A program made the translations under genes and the position numbers. Below are positions 32,635 to 57,454 of a stretch of 64,000 nucleotides of DNA, in pieces. Numbering within the stretch: position 1 is the stretch's first letter; each line of letters starts with the position of its first letter. The notes beneath the pieces were generated by a model. That model saw nothing but the letters and a program-made list of their open reading frames with translations. It was not told the DNA's origin and made no database searches. The stretch covers positions 19,759,709-19,823,708 of the forward strand of contig NC_132896.1 in assembly GCF_030463535.1 (NCBI RefSeq), given 5' to 3'. Source of the DNA: Salminus brasiliensis. Its lineage: Eukaryota; Chordata; Actinopteri; Characiformes; Bryconidae.

Positions 32635-33645
32635 CTGACTTTGCCTGGACTGTTTACGTCTGTTTCCTTTTTTTAAAATGACACCACTGCTCTCGCTAAT
32701 CAAGCGCAACCACACAGTGAATTATTATTTACAGCCAGCTGCAGCGAGGCGCATCTCAGAAGGATACAAAGAAGTTTAAAGTTTGCAGTTTAGAACTGAT
32801 TAACATGAAGAATGAAAACTTTAATAATAATACATAATACATGTGGCTCTAAAACTAAAATTAAAAATTCCACATTTCTGGAATTACGCCTGGTTAGAAA
32901 TTAAAAGTATTGCGTAAATGCAGTTCCACTGGCACAGGCTAATGCATACACATTACAGGAAACCAAAATGGGCTCATTCACAGCACTATGAAATAGTTAC
33001 TGCACATCAGTGGTCCATCTTACCTAAACTGCATGCCTGTATTATTTATGGAAACACAAAGATCGGAGCGGTATTGGACGATATTCAGCAATAAGGCATC
33101 AGATCGGTGGACAAAAGAGAATAGATTGGGACATCCCTGATAAAATGGGCCATTATGTGTGCAGATGGCATGTTTTAGTTGGGGTTTTTCCAAACTAAAT
33201 TACTGTAAACATAGAAGAGCAGTTCTTTTTCATTGGATGTGTAACTTATTTTCACTCAGAAAACCAAGAATGTGTGAATACATTAAATTACAGTCAGTTG
33301 TCAGGTCCTGGATACTGTGAGTAATGTAGACAACCCTTTAGTACTAACTATTTTAGGGCCATTAAATCATGGGGATCACACTGATTATCATACATCAAAC
33401 CCCTCCATAAAACATAGAAGCAAAATGATGGTATGCCAATATCACAGAACACCAGCACAGCCTGTATATTCCCCAGTGCTGCATGAATGCAAGGTACATT
33501 TACAAGCTTTAGCTAAAGGCTCAAAGTCCTTAAAAAGTTAACTTTATGTCATATGATATGAGTAATTCATTCAGTAATCTCTTAGCGTAGGTTTGCGAAT
33601 ACCAAGAACTTTTACTGCTTTATCTGAAGAATAAATATCAATCTG

Positions 33646-33648
33646 ATG

Positions 33649-33684
<36 letters not shown>
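33646..33684. repeat. (AAT)n microsatellite
   Basis: About thirteen uninterrupted triplets in cyfip2 intron 1. Confidence 0.92.
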
Positions 33685-33686
<2 letters not shown>

Positions 33687-34089
33687 GCTTCCAACCCTTC
33701 GCTAGATAACCAATCAGCAGCTGCCATTGCTATTGCTATGCTTAACCCAGTTCATCAGTGAATAAATATGGTGAGATGTGGCTACGCCTGCTGCTGCACA
33801 CTCAGGTCTAAAACAATAACACTGCTCTCGTCTGTCAGAAGACGCGCTAACGCATCTGAAAGGCCAAATTTAACAACATTAAAACTAGCCTTAGGGTCAG
33901 ACACGTGTCAGTAAGCATGATGACAGTTCAATGCCTGCCGTGTTTTGTACCCACAGAAGGTGGGGTTTCCTGACAAATGCACTGTATCTCGCAAAGTCAC
34001 TCAGCTGTGTGATGGTTTTCTTGCACTCAGGAGTGCAAATTAGACAACTGCCTGTAAAGGAGCAAGCACTGGGGTGTACCACTGACATT

Positions 34090-34140
34090 ATCAGAGAATT
34101 TCCCCACTGCGGGACTAATAAAGGACTATCTTATCTTATG
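34090..34140 (+). repeat. LINE 3' tail
   Basis: gaatttccccactgcgggac followed by taataaagg and an actatcttatctta tail is a typical LINE end; the body is not recognisable. Confidence 0.55.
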
Positions 34141-36329
34141 GCTGCATCCAAGCCCTGGAACCTGCATTTTTTTCCCTAAGTGGGCTGATTAGCATACATG
34201 ACTTGTTTTACTACTGACAGGAAAGGACATATTAGATGTGCAGTAGTAGCTTTAGCTTTGCATTGGCTAAATGAGCTGAGGTCACTGCCATTCCAAGAAG
34301 GGTTCTTGGCTACAGGGGCAGACAGACAGAACTAGTGAATCTTGAGGCCAAATATAAAGAATTTTGTGGTCAGAATCATAAATACTGAACACAACAGTGA
34401 GGCATTGTATTTAAATAGGAAACATATCTTTAAAAACATCACAGTTGTGGTTGTCCTTCCTGTTGATCTAATCCACCCTGACATTGTCAGTTCAGCAGTG
34501 ATAGTTTCATGAAGCGAAATAAGCACAACTCAGCCAATGGAGTAGCATCTATGATGACAAATGCACCAGCTTGGCAGGTGGGTGGGATTTTAGGGGGGTG
34601 GGGGGCTTTGGGGGGTCCATCATGGTCACCATACCATCGTAGTAGCTACTGGAGAGGTTACAGTTACCAAATTTTTACAACCTCTGATTGGACGCAAGGT
34701 AAGTGGTCATTCAGGCCACATGCTCTGTGCATTTAGTGGCCAAAATTGAAATGTTGTGGCCAGGGGCATCATGCAATAGGCCATATACTGCACACTGAAT
34801 ATGGCACAAATGTATTTCATCATCATCGTGATAAATTTAATTTTGTGAATGTGACCAGTCAATATCACAAGAATTGTGATATAATATTTCTGGCATACTG
34901 CCCATCCTTAATGCACGATAGACTTGGCTATCACTGTTGAATCAGAAATGGAAAAACACGCAGTGGGGCAGACAGACTGATGTTGATGAGGCCAAAGTCA
35001 ACTTTCCCACACTCTCAACCTCGTCTCTCTCAACCCACATTCCTATACGTTATTTGAGCTCGGCCAAAGCCAGAACCAGAGACCTGAATACACACATATT
35101 TGCTCCTCAAATACACTACCCTTTAAATAGGCTAGGGAGCTATAAATTGTACCTCGTACTACGACTAAATGCTAATTAGAGATTAGAGTGCACCATCAGG
35201 CCAGAAGGCCGGGGAAGACAAATCCTCTGCATCTGATTTTAACCAGCCTTTTCTCACTCATTGCGACTCTGGACTGTAAAGTATGAAAAGGCATCTGTTT
35301 TAGTGAGGCTGCAGGCTTAACTTATCTCTATCATGGAGGCTTTATTGTGGAGGAAGCACAGCCATCCTTTCTTCTGCTTTGCATGCTACACCTCCTTTAC
35401 ACCTCCAGCAACAGACATTAGGAGCAGCCTGGCAGGCTGTGGGGCAGCAGAAGACTACAGGGAGATCACAGGGCACTCATGAATTGAGCCACTGGAGGTG
35501 TGACATGTTTGGGTCATGCCACTCAGTGGGATTCTTCTCCCGCCGGCCTGCCGCGCAGCACACACCTCTCAAACGAAAGCCCTAGTTTGCAACATACTAG
35601 AGGTCCATTAGACAGATCACTCACTTATAAAGACAAAGTGTGGCAGTGCTGGACACAATGCCGCCTGCTGTCCCCCCCCCGATTTATGGCAGCGTGGAGA
35701 ACGCTATGCGACTTTCCTCAGCGTCAGGCAAGCGCTGGATAGGATTACATCATTGGTTTATGATGGATTTCCTTCGGGCTATGAAATTACACCGAGGCTC
35801 TCAACAGGCAGGCTACAGTGAGTGATGTACTGACTGATGACTAACAAGCAGCTTATTCATATTCTGTGCTGAAGGCACAGTCCGGCAGTCGATGACCAGC
35901 TGATAACTTGTTAAAATATCATTTGTTTCTCATCGTCTGTCATGGAGGCTTCTGGGTGGAATGCACTGGTGACGTTACGTACAGCTCCGGTCGGGCTCAA
36001 AAGAGCAGACTATTCACACGTACGTTCTTTACTGTTAGGAATGCATGGAGATATCAACAGTATCCTAGAATAATTGCTTACAAATATATATCAGCATCAT
36101 CATATTTCAAACCAATATTCGAGTGCTTATTATATTCTGGAGGAGAATTTGTACCCCTACAGAAATAAACATCACTGTCTAGCAAAAACCTTGTATCTCC
36201 AATTATCACTTCACATCAATCTGGCAGCTGTTATTCATATAGAAATGCTAGAAAATGACTTGTCATTTTTGGGATGCAAGGTCTTCATGTTATCCCTTCT
36301 TTCTTCTCTGTCTCTGTCCTTTATTAAGT

Positions 36330-36418
36330 ACTAATTATGTAAAGCTGCTTTGTGACGACAACAGTTGTAAAAAGCGCTATACAAATAAATTTGACTTGAC
36401 TTGACTTGACTTGACCCG
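36330..36418 (+). repeat. SINE/LINE 3' tail with (TTGAC)n
   Basis: gtaaagctgctttgtgacga followed by gtaaaaagcgctatacaaat and a (ttgac)n tail is the common 3' end of fish non-LTR retroelements. Confidence 0.7.
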
Positions 36419-36617
36419 ACAGTGATGATATATTTATTTGTATATATTGCAGACATAGTGACATATATTGATCATATAGAGAGGCCACAAATGAAGTCTC
36501 TAGTGGCCACAAAATAATATTTTGATGCCCCAAGATAATATATATATATACTCCTGCAAAGTTGCCATTTTTGGGATGCTCGGTCTTGACCCGACAGTGA
36601 TGATATATTTATTTGTA
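36410..36617. repeat. Direct repeat of 32-33 bp flanking an AT-rich segment
   Basis: cttgacccgacagtgatgat followed by atatttatttgta occurs at about 36410-36442 and again at about 36585-36617. A neighbouring 29-bp stretch (atattgcagacatagtgaca plus tatattgat, 36444-36472) recurs at about 38338-38366. Confidence 0.8.
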
Positions 36618-37269
36618 CTGCTAATCCAAGCTGATGTAGCCAACATTTCTACATATTATACACGTTGACGTATCAGCATCCTATCAGGCCACAGTACCCA
36701 TATCAGAGCACCCCTACTAACAGACATACCTGATGCCCAGTTTTGACTTTTGCAGACTAGGCTTCCTTCCCCTACACTAATTCTGTGAGCTTACTTAGCT
36801 AGCCATATGATTTCAGCCCACATCGAGGTTCTCGGTCCTGGTCCAGAATTAACACACAATCTGAATCTTTCTCAGCTCCCTATGCACCCAGTACAACTAA
36901 TGAACTACTTATCAGGCCATTCCTGAGGTGAACTGGGTGTGTTCGAGCAAGGACAAGACTCCATCCCGCAGGGCAGCACGGAGGACCTCTCATCTACTCC
37001 AACAGCCTCACTGTCTCACAGCATGCAACAGACAGGACCCGGGTGAGACGGTGACAACACGTAAACTGTAGCTAACAAGTGCTAGACCTAGAAATACTCA
37101 ACTAATAAGTAAATCAATAAATAATGGGCTGAAACCATGGTTACACTTCAAACACAGTCGCCGTTTGAAGTCTGACTTTAACGGACGTGGTTCCAAAACA
37201 CACCGTTAGCTACTAGCACTAGGAAGCTCTAGCCTAGCAACAGTAGCAGCCCCATCAGCCCACACAGAG

Positions 37270-38030
37270 CCCGCACCTTCGATACTGGGCGCACAGATCT
37301 GAGAGAAAACACAGATTTAGGCTCATTCCTGTGGCCATAATACAAATAAATAAAGATGGGCAGCTAAAATGAACGTAATCACCGCGAAAATACAAGATAG
37401 CTAGCAGTATTTCGCATCACGGCTCTGACGACAGTCCTCCCCTCACCCCACCCATAACGGGGAAGGATGCTATCAATGAGGCAATGAGCCACCACCACCA
37501 CCGCCGCCGCCGCCGCTGAATGGATGGTGCAAGCTAGAGCCTCCATGTTATAATCACGAAAAACATGAGAAAGGATCTGCAGAAATAACTTCGGTTCAAC
37601 GTGAAATAAATAAGGAAGCAAAGGAGGCGAGCGACGACGAGACGCCGCTGCTGTTTCTCTCAGTGATAAAATGACGGCGCATCGTTACACCGCTAGCAGG
37701 TTCAGTCCCCTCCCGTCGAGCCGAGCTACCTCCATCATCTCCTCCTGCTCAGATGTGCAACATGAGGAGGCAAAGCGTACCTGCAAATCTCATGTCCGCA
37801 CGAAAATGAACGGACAAGCCAGCGCAGCACGGCGTACGAACAAGCCGAGGAAGGGTTCCTCTTCCCTGGGTATCCAACGACTGATGCTCTCGATTCAGTC
37901 CCGTCCGCTAATCCACCCCACACAAAGAGCAGAAAATGGCTGCAAGTGCATTTCCTTAAAGCGACCACGGCCCATTTGAAGGCACTCGCTTTCCCCTCGC
38001 CCCCGTTTAACGTACCTCTATGTGAGTCAT
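37270..38030 (-). promoter_or_regulatory. cyfip2: CpG-rich candidate cyfip2 promoter and non-coding first exon
   Basis: This is the only clearly CpG-rich stretch between the cyfip2 start exon and itk. It carries a (CCG)n run at 37501-37516 and many CG dinucleotides to about 37990. Minus-strand donors that could close a non-coding first exon are CGAAG|gtgcgg (exon low end 37277) and CATAGAG|gtacgt (exon low end 38016). No TATA box is obvious, as expected for a broadly expressed CpG promoter. Assignment to cyfip2 rests on position and orientation only. Confidence 0.5.
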
Positions 38031-39790
38031 CCGATTTGCTTTCTTGTGGTCATCCAAGAGACAATTGATGGTGTTCATCAGCACAGCTGGTGGAAATATT
38101 AAGTTAAGGCGTGTTTATAGAGAGAGAGGCGCTAAGCTAACATTCTTTATTCTCCTGACCTGCTTACCTCAGCTGAAGTTCAGTTGGGCCTTGCAACATG
38201 ACAATGATCCAAAGCAGGTCTACATTACATTTCACCTTTCCTGACCCAAACCCTATTAAAATGTTATGGCAATACCTGAACCATGCACCACTTTAGGGGA
38301 AAATACTTTTATACAGCATTAGTAATACTGCACTGCATATTGCAGACATAGTGACATATATTGATAATATATTGAAGCCACAAAATAATAAATGTAAGAT
38401 AATATATTGAGTCCAAACTACTAATTTGTGGCCATGAAATAATATATTGTTAAATATACTATATTATTTTGTGGCACGATATATTATCTCATTATCTGAA
38501 CATATTATTTTGTTTTCTATAAATTCTCCTGGGTAGTGAGAATTAAGTTTTCTTTACTCAGAGCAAAAAGGGAGTGACCATTTGAGGCCACAGCAAAAAT
38601 GAGAGATTTTATCTAATAAATAATACTGGATTTCACCGTGCTTATAACATCATACACCTTACATGCCTTACCAGTCAGAGTGCCTTTTAAAGTATTGTAT
38701 TATACTATATTGTGGTAATAATACACTTACAAGTGTAGTAAATAAGTTATATAGAGAAAAAAATATGTTCTCTCATTTGGTTGGTTGGTGGAGTTAGGTT
38801 AAATTTCTGGTGGACCAAATTAAATGTCCTCACTTGCCAATGTTACTGTCCTTGTATAGTAAAGTCATATGGTATGGACACCTTTGGTTAAATTAGATGT
38901 TTTGTTGATTGTCAAATTGAAGTGAAATTAAGTGAAATAAACATCCAAAGGAAATATTGTTCTAGCATTGTTTTGGATATTATTGGATATTTGGACATAT
39001 ATAACTATATAGGTCCATTTATTTGCTAAATATAAAATTGCAATAACAAGTAAAACATAAAACGAAATATCCCATAACCAAGTTTTGTTTTGTTTTACTT
39101 AGAAAAGCAACAAAACAGGTAATTTGACCAGGGGTGCCCAGACTTTTGACTCTAATATCTAGTATAGTATATAGTGTGGCTTTGCCTGCAGGTACTTGGC
39201 TAGCTGACTTACATGCCCTAACACTGTGTTTCTCTAATACTGTGGAAAACACATTTAGCATTATAGCTTTCAAGCTATTTTAGATCACATCATACTACTA
39301 TGATCAATCGTTACAATTTTAATGGTCTAAATGTATTTTTTCTTTCTTTTGCGATTAAAATTGAGTGCTTTGGTGTAGCTTGTTCCACCAAATGGTTAAA
39401 AAGTTCAGAGAATAATTAAAAGGGAAATTGAAATGCAAAAGTAACCGAATGCTTTCATGCTGGTTCATTAGCCTACAATGGAGCAGATAACCGTCTGGAA
39501 ACACATTCAATAAAATATGAGGTAAGCCAACCATGTGCTCTGGGCTGTTCCATACACAGTGAGGTTTGGCAGGCTGTGTGTGTGTGTGCTTGCCCTGTGT
39601 GGTTTCCACAGTAACCAAAGAAGGCATGTGTGTCTGTATGTTTTTTATTCACCATGGGCTTTCATACTGCTTCTATAGCAAGTCCATTTCCCTGCTCGCC
39701 TGCTCTTTTCAATTCCTCTACACTGTTTGTGTCTGTATAATCACAGATTAACACGTCTCTATAAAGCAAGCATAAATGTCAGATCAAGAT
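38031..39790. other. Intergenic interval between itk 3' end and cyfip2 promoter
   Basis: About 1.8 kb of AT-rich sequence holds a Tc1 transposase scrap (38191-38291), a 29-bp sequence shared with 36.4 kb, and a possible Tc1-type end (caggggtgcccagacttttga) near 39130. No coding exon was recognised. Confidence 0.6.
38191..38291 (+). mobile_element. Tc1/mariner transposase catalytic fragment
   Basis: The plus strand encodes LQHDNDPKQ followed after a stop by PDPNPIKMLWQYLNHA, the DNDPKH...PDLNPIEHLW catalytic-domain pattern of Tc1 transposases. Only about 100 bp are recognisable. Confidence 0.75.
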
Positions 39791-39798
39791 ATGTTGTT

Positions 39799-39804
39799 TT
39801 TATT
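39799..39804 (-). terminator. itk: Candidate itk polyadenylation signal AATAAA
   Basis: Plus-strand tttatt reads AATAAA on the minus strand about 445 nt below the itk stop. It is a reasonable 3' UTR end, but the region is AT-rich and other hexamers exist (for example around 40140-40160). Confidence 0.35.
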
Positions 39805-40248
39805 GAAACTGCATACATACATGATATAGAAAATCACTGAAGATACATGGGATTTAAGAGCAAACAGTTAAGACAATTTGACTATCAGATGCAAAATAAT
39901 GAACCGTACATGATGCCTGTCTAAGACATGTGCACATGGCAGTAATGAATTCTTCAGGGGGCTGAAGCTCTAACTATTCAATGAAATGGCTTGTCTACGC
40001 CCCCTAGAGCAGAAAAGGAGATGTGTTTTATTGCAGCTACAAAAGAACCGCTCATGCGTTGGAGTGAAGGCACCACAGGCGGTTCCATCAGATCAAGGTT
40101 TAAGAAAATAAAAATAAAATAAACAAATTTTACAAAAAAAATCAAAATGCACAGAGAAATAAATAGAATATACAAATAAATTAATGTCTATAAACTGTAC
40201 AATGTGTGTTCATGCTCCTGATTTGTGAAGGTTGACACAATCCAAGGC

Positions 40249-53714
<13,466 letters not shown>

Positions 53715-53722
53715 GTTAGCAT

Positions 53723-54419
53723 GGATCTGCTTGAGAAGCTGTCCTGGGCTTGAGGCATACTGCTGCTCGCTGTGATGAGCGCGTTAGTAGCAGCTATCAT
53801 ATGAACGTCTGCAGACTAACACCGGTGCATCATGAGGTATGGGTTTCCGGAGACGATGCACTGGGTAAACCACTTCCTTAGGTAGGTATATGACACATGA
53901 GCACACATGCATACACACAGGCACTCTCTTACACGTTGTAGGGCTGTTAAGATATCAATAAGAGTTGCACTGTATTGGATCGTACCATTTTATCATATTA
54001 GGAGTGTTGCATCAGAACACCATAAAGCACGTGAAGCTTTTGTGTCATTTTGTATTTTTTTTTATTATGCTGAATGCTCTCTCTTTCTCTCTGTGTGTGT
54101 GTGTGTTTGTTTTGATTACTCGAGTGTGTTTGAATGGCTTCAATAGTACAGGAACAGAAATCCGAGCTTTTAGCATCTAGTATCGGTTCTTATTTTGTGA
54201 CCACCTTTCGGAGCCTCTTTTACTGTGTGCTGTCATCATCATGATCACATTGTGCTGATAAAGGACTATATGAAAAACACCATGAGAAACGTTTATTAAA
54301 CGGAGACATGAGCCAGAGGAACATTTGGCTTGTTAAAATAATGAATAAACGAGCGCGACTATATGAGGCGAGATAGGCGCCACCAAATCTGTTGTTTTGA
54401 ACCCGCCTTTAAATGACGC
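53723..54419. promoter_or_regulatory. Divergent itk / med7 upstream interval
   Basis: Some 700 bp separate the itk start from the med7 promoter side. It includes a CTCT/GTGT simple stretch at 54078-54108. No TATA box was seen at a convincing distance. The itk transcription start should lie in the low part of this interval, reading leftward. Confidence 0.4.
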
Positions 54420-54575
54420 ACGCCAATGACAGCTTTCCTTTCTAAACAGCTTCGGCCAATCAGACTGCTCCTTATAGACCAGCCTTCGTCGCGCAATGCG
54501 AACAAGAGCCGGGTTGTTTTCTTTTTACTGACAATCTGTGCAAAAACCTTCACGATTAGGCTGTAGATCGGTACG
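54420..54575 (+). promoter_or_regulatory. med7: med7 promoter with two CCAAT boxes and probable non-coding exon 1
   Basis: Two CCAAT motifs lie at 54423-54427 and 54456-54460. A strong donor (gatcg|gtacgt) follows at 54571, which would close a short non-coding first exon starting around 54.50 kb. The coding exon has its own acceptor (tttcccag) ending at 55670, so an upstream exon is required. The start site itself is inferred. Confidence 0.5.
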
Positions 54576-55679
54576 TATTCGCCTCTGCTTAAAATACTAC
54601 AACCGTCTGCTTGCACACAGTGGTTATCTGGCGTTTACGATTCAGGTCTAGTGGCGTTTGTTCAGATGTTAGCTAGCTAGTTAGCATTAGCGAGACGCTA
54701 ACGCTAGCTAGCCAGCGAGTCGTGTTCATGTTTTAGATGTAATTACAGATTTACAGAGTCTGAATGAAATCAAGGAACTTGGTCTCGTTATTTAGAACAA
54801 TATATTAAGTTGAGAACGAAGAAACGATGGCCGCATTGTTTAGATGGAGAGTTGACCGGGTAGTTGAGTAGTTAGCTAACGTAGACCCGTCTGTGTAGCT
54901 AGCTAGCATTAGCATTAGCTAGCTATCTAACGTTAACAGTTAGCTAGCTAGCTACTTTAACACGCAGCAATGGGCATAACTAGCTAGAATTCTTATAAGA
55001 GTAATAAGACGCTTCACACTGAGCATTCTGTCTACCAGTTAAGGTAATCCTAACACTGAGATGCTTTTAGAAAACCTGGACTTTGACTGGCGCTGTTTTG
55101 ACGTTAATTCTGGCTAGTCGAGTGAATGCAGGGAGCGAGCGGTGGGAGTGGGACGTCTTTTGGCAGACATCACACCGGTCTTGCAGAAACACGATGATGT
55201 TGGGCTCGGGTTTACATCCTAATTACATTTGTGTGCTGAAATGTAGTGATTTATTTTTTTGCATCTGCTTGTTTCTTATTTGGTTTGAGATGCGCAGAAG
55301 AAATAAAGAGCGGCTTGAATATTTACAAAATGCTGTCTAGCACTATAACCTGTCCTCTTGCTGAAAGTCTCTCTTGACCTGGTGTTTTATACAAAGTACT
55401 TATTTGACCAAGCAGTATTTAAATTGGGCACAATGGGCTACTGTGCTAAATATTGTTAGTTTTACTGTATCTCGAATCCTCTACAAATGGTTGCTTATTC
55501 TAATTCATGTGGATTTAATTTTATTTTATAAATAATAATAATGTATTTTGCATCGGTTTTGGTATATGTAAATGAAAAATACTCGTATCTGTGCGTCCCC
55601 ATGTTTTTCTGTAAATAAACAAATTTGATAAGGTTTGGTAAAATGTTTAATTTCTTTTGCTGTTTCCCAGACACTCAAA

Positions 55680-56423
55680 ATGGGTGAGCCCCAGCAGGTC
55701 AGTGCCCTGCCGCTGCCACCGATGCAGTACATCAAGGAGTACACGGACGAGAATGTGCGGAAAGGCCTGGCCCCGAAACCACCTCCTCCTATCCGGGACA
55801 ATTACTCGATGTTCGGCAATCAGTTTCAGTGCGACGACCTCATCATCCGTCCTCTCGAGAGCCAGGGCATTGAGCGCCTGCACCCGATGCAGTTTGACCA
55901 CAAGCGGGAACTGAAAAAGCTCAACATGTCCGTCCTGGTCAATTTCCTTGACCTTTTGGATATTCTTATTAAGAGCCCTGGCAGCATTAAACGGGAAGAG
56001 AAGCTGGAGGACCTGAAACTGCTGTTTGTTCACATGCACCACCTCATCAATGAGTATCGTCCACATCAGGCCCGTGAGACGCTACGTGTGATGATGGAGG
56101 TGCAGAAGAGGCAGCGTCTAGAGACTGCCGAGCGCTTTCAGAAGCACCTGGAGCGGGTTGTGGAGATGATCCAAAACTGCCTCGCCTCCCTGCCTGATGA
56201 CTTGCCCCAGCCAGACGGCTCTAGCGGGGCCGGAGTGAGTCGCATGGCTGCAGGTCCAGGCTTGGGAGGGGAGTCCAGACTGAAAACTGAGCCAATGGAT
56301 TTAGAAGAGGCTGGGGTTAGCTGCATGTCAGGACAAACGGACAAAAATGTGCCCCCCACGAAGAGGGAAAAAGTATGGGATAAAGATGCTGCGATGTGCA
56401 GTATTATCGATGAAATGACTTGA
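55680..56423 (+). CDS. med7: MED7, Mediator complex subunit 7
   Basis: MED7 is a core subunit of the Mediator middle module. It pairs with MED21 and forms the hinge that links activators to RNA polymerase II in the nucleus. The single coding exon gives 247 residues (human 233). The N terminus [20 protein letters not shown] and the block [19 protein letters not shown] are nearly identical to the mammalian protein. The middle is helical, with a long coiled-coil-like run ([19 protein letters not shown]). The start is 55680: an in-frame ATG at 55635 precedes the splice acceptor ending at 55670 and so lies in the intron. The C-terminal part after residue about 180 is Gly/Ser-rich and longer than in human, and keeps a sumoylation-like LKTEPMD motif. 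It ends in IIDEMT. Confidence 0.98.
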   Translation: MGEPQQVSALPLPPMQYIKEYTDENVRKGLAPKPPPPIRDNYSMFGNQFQCDDLIIRPLESQGIERLHPMQFDHKRELKKLNMSVLVNFLDLLDILIKSPGSIKREEKLEDLKLLFVHMHHLINEYRPHQARETLRVMMEVQKRQRLETAERFQKHLERVVEMIQNCLASLPDDLPQPDGSSGAGVSRMAAGPGLGGESRLKTEPMDLEEAGVSCMSGQTDKNVPPTKREKVWDKDAAMCSIIDEMT

Positions 56424-56576
56424 GTTGCTCCATGCGTTGTTCCTTGGTTCTTCATTTTAATATTTTGTTGTCAAAAGCCCTTTACAGGGAGGAGGGTGTT
56501 TATCATATGGTGAAATACACAGTTTAATGAAACCTGTCACATAAGGTCTTTCTTTTAATGTTTTCACGTCCCATCA

Positions 56577-56586
56577 AATAAATAAA
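56577..56586 (+). terminator. med7: Overlapping AATAAA polyadenylation signals of med7
   Basis: Two overlapping AATAAA hexamers lie about 155 nt after the med7 stop, followed by GT-rich sequence (gtggagaggttcttgttt), as expected downstream of a cleavage site. Confidence 0.65.
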
Positions 56587-57139
56587 GTGGAGAGGTTCTT
56601 GTTTCTAGTAAATACACCTGTGGGTGGAACATAACCTGCACCAGCTTGCATAATTACAAGTTACAACTTAATGACCTTCCAGAATGAGCGGGAGGCACCA
56701 TGCTGTAGGATATGTAACAGAGGTTGTGTTATGCAAAGGTTTCCAGTGGTTTGCTTTTATAAGAACCAGATTCAGCGGTTTGGATCAAGGAATTGCAGTT
56801 CTTCCACAACCTTTAACTGCCCACTCTTATGTAAACTAACTTTATTCTGTGAGATGACCCTGAGAATTATTTTTGTAATACAAAGTGTAGAACCCGTGCC
56901 AGTGTGCTGTCTGTCCCCCCCCCCCCAATACTTTACCAGTTGATACCAATTTGGATCTAAAAGTAGGGCATGCAGGTAATGTAGGTTGAACTCTAGATTG
57001 ACATACTGTATGTTTGTATCGGGGTAGCACTACTGACTTTATGTTGCAGTATCTTAGCCCGGAGACCTCTTTGGACCCTACCCAGGGATGTTTCACACTA
57101 GCTGAGGAAATTTTCTGATTGGACAACTAAGCACTTCTG

Positions 57140-57172
57140 TAAGTTGCATCTGCTAAATGTTGTAAATGTAAA
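57140..57172 (+). repeat. SINE/MITE tail fragment
   Basis: taagttgcatctgctaaatg followed by ttgtaaatgtaaat is a short copy of the same family as 17648-17712. Confidence 0.65.
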
Positions 57173-57454
57173 TTCAGGTTCCATACTAAACCCCATTGAT
57201 AGTGACATGCCGTTTAATAAATGACTGACTCTTTTCCTCTGTGTTAAGGACTGGCAAATATCACAGGTGCTGGACAAAAATGAGAGAATTTAGGGTGGAC
57301 ACATGTTCTATGCTATTACTTTATGGTGACAGTTGTACAATAATAAGTAGATACATGTCTGTGATCGGTCTGGGGAGATTTACAAAACATTTGTGTGGAT
57401 TATGATACATTTCTTCGGGAAGGCCTCAAAATATGTATTCCTGAAAGGTTCATA

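Larger units (their letters stand above)
23547..37269 (-). other. Large first intron of cyfip2, repeat-rich, no gene recognised
   Basis: About 13.7 kb of AT-rich DNA lies between the candidate first exon and the start exon. It holds a BED-type hAT remnant, two internally deleted hAT-like elements, a palindrome-ended MITE, SINE/LINE tails and trinucleotide arrays, listed separately. In mammals FNDC9 lies inside a CYFIP2 intron on the other strand. I saw no fibronectin-III-like reading frame here, so there is no evidence for that gene in this window. Confidence 0.7.

Noticed and set aside
23547-37269. Search for an FNDC9-like gene inside cyfip2
   Set aside because: No fibronectin-III-like frame was visible on either strand; all longer frames here are repeats or low complexity.
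37671-37979. 102-codon frame in the CG-rich block
   Set aside because: Both strands are open there because the sequence is CG-rich; no domain or splice context supports coding.
55635-55679. Upstream in-frame ATG adding 15 residues to MED7
   Set aside because: A splice acceptor ends at 55670, so this ATG is intronic; the family starts at MGEPQQ.
55647-56066. 139-codon minus-strand frame opposite med7
   Set aside because: It is the antisense shadow of the conserved MED7 coding exon.
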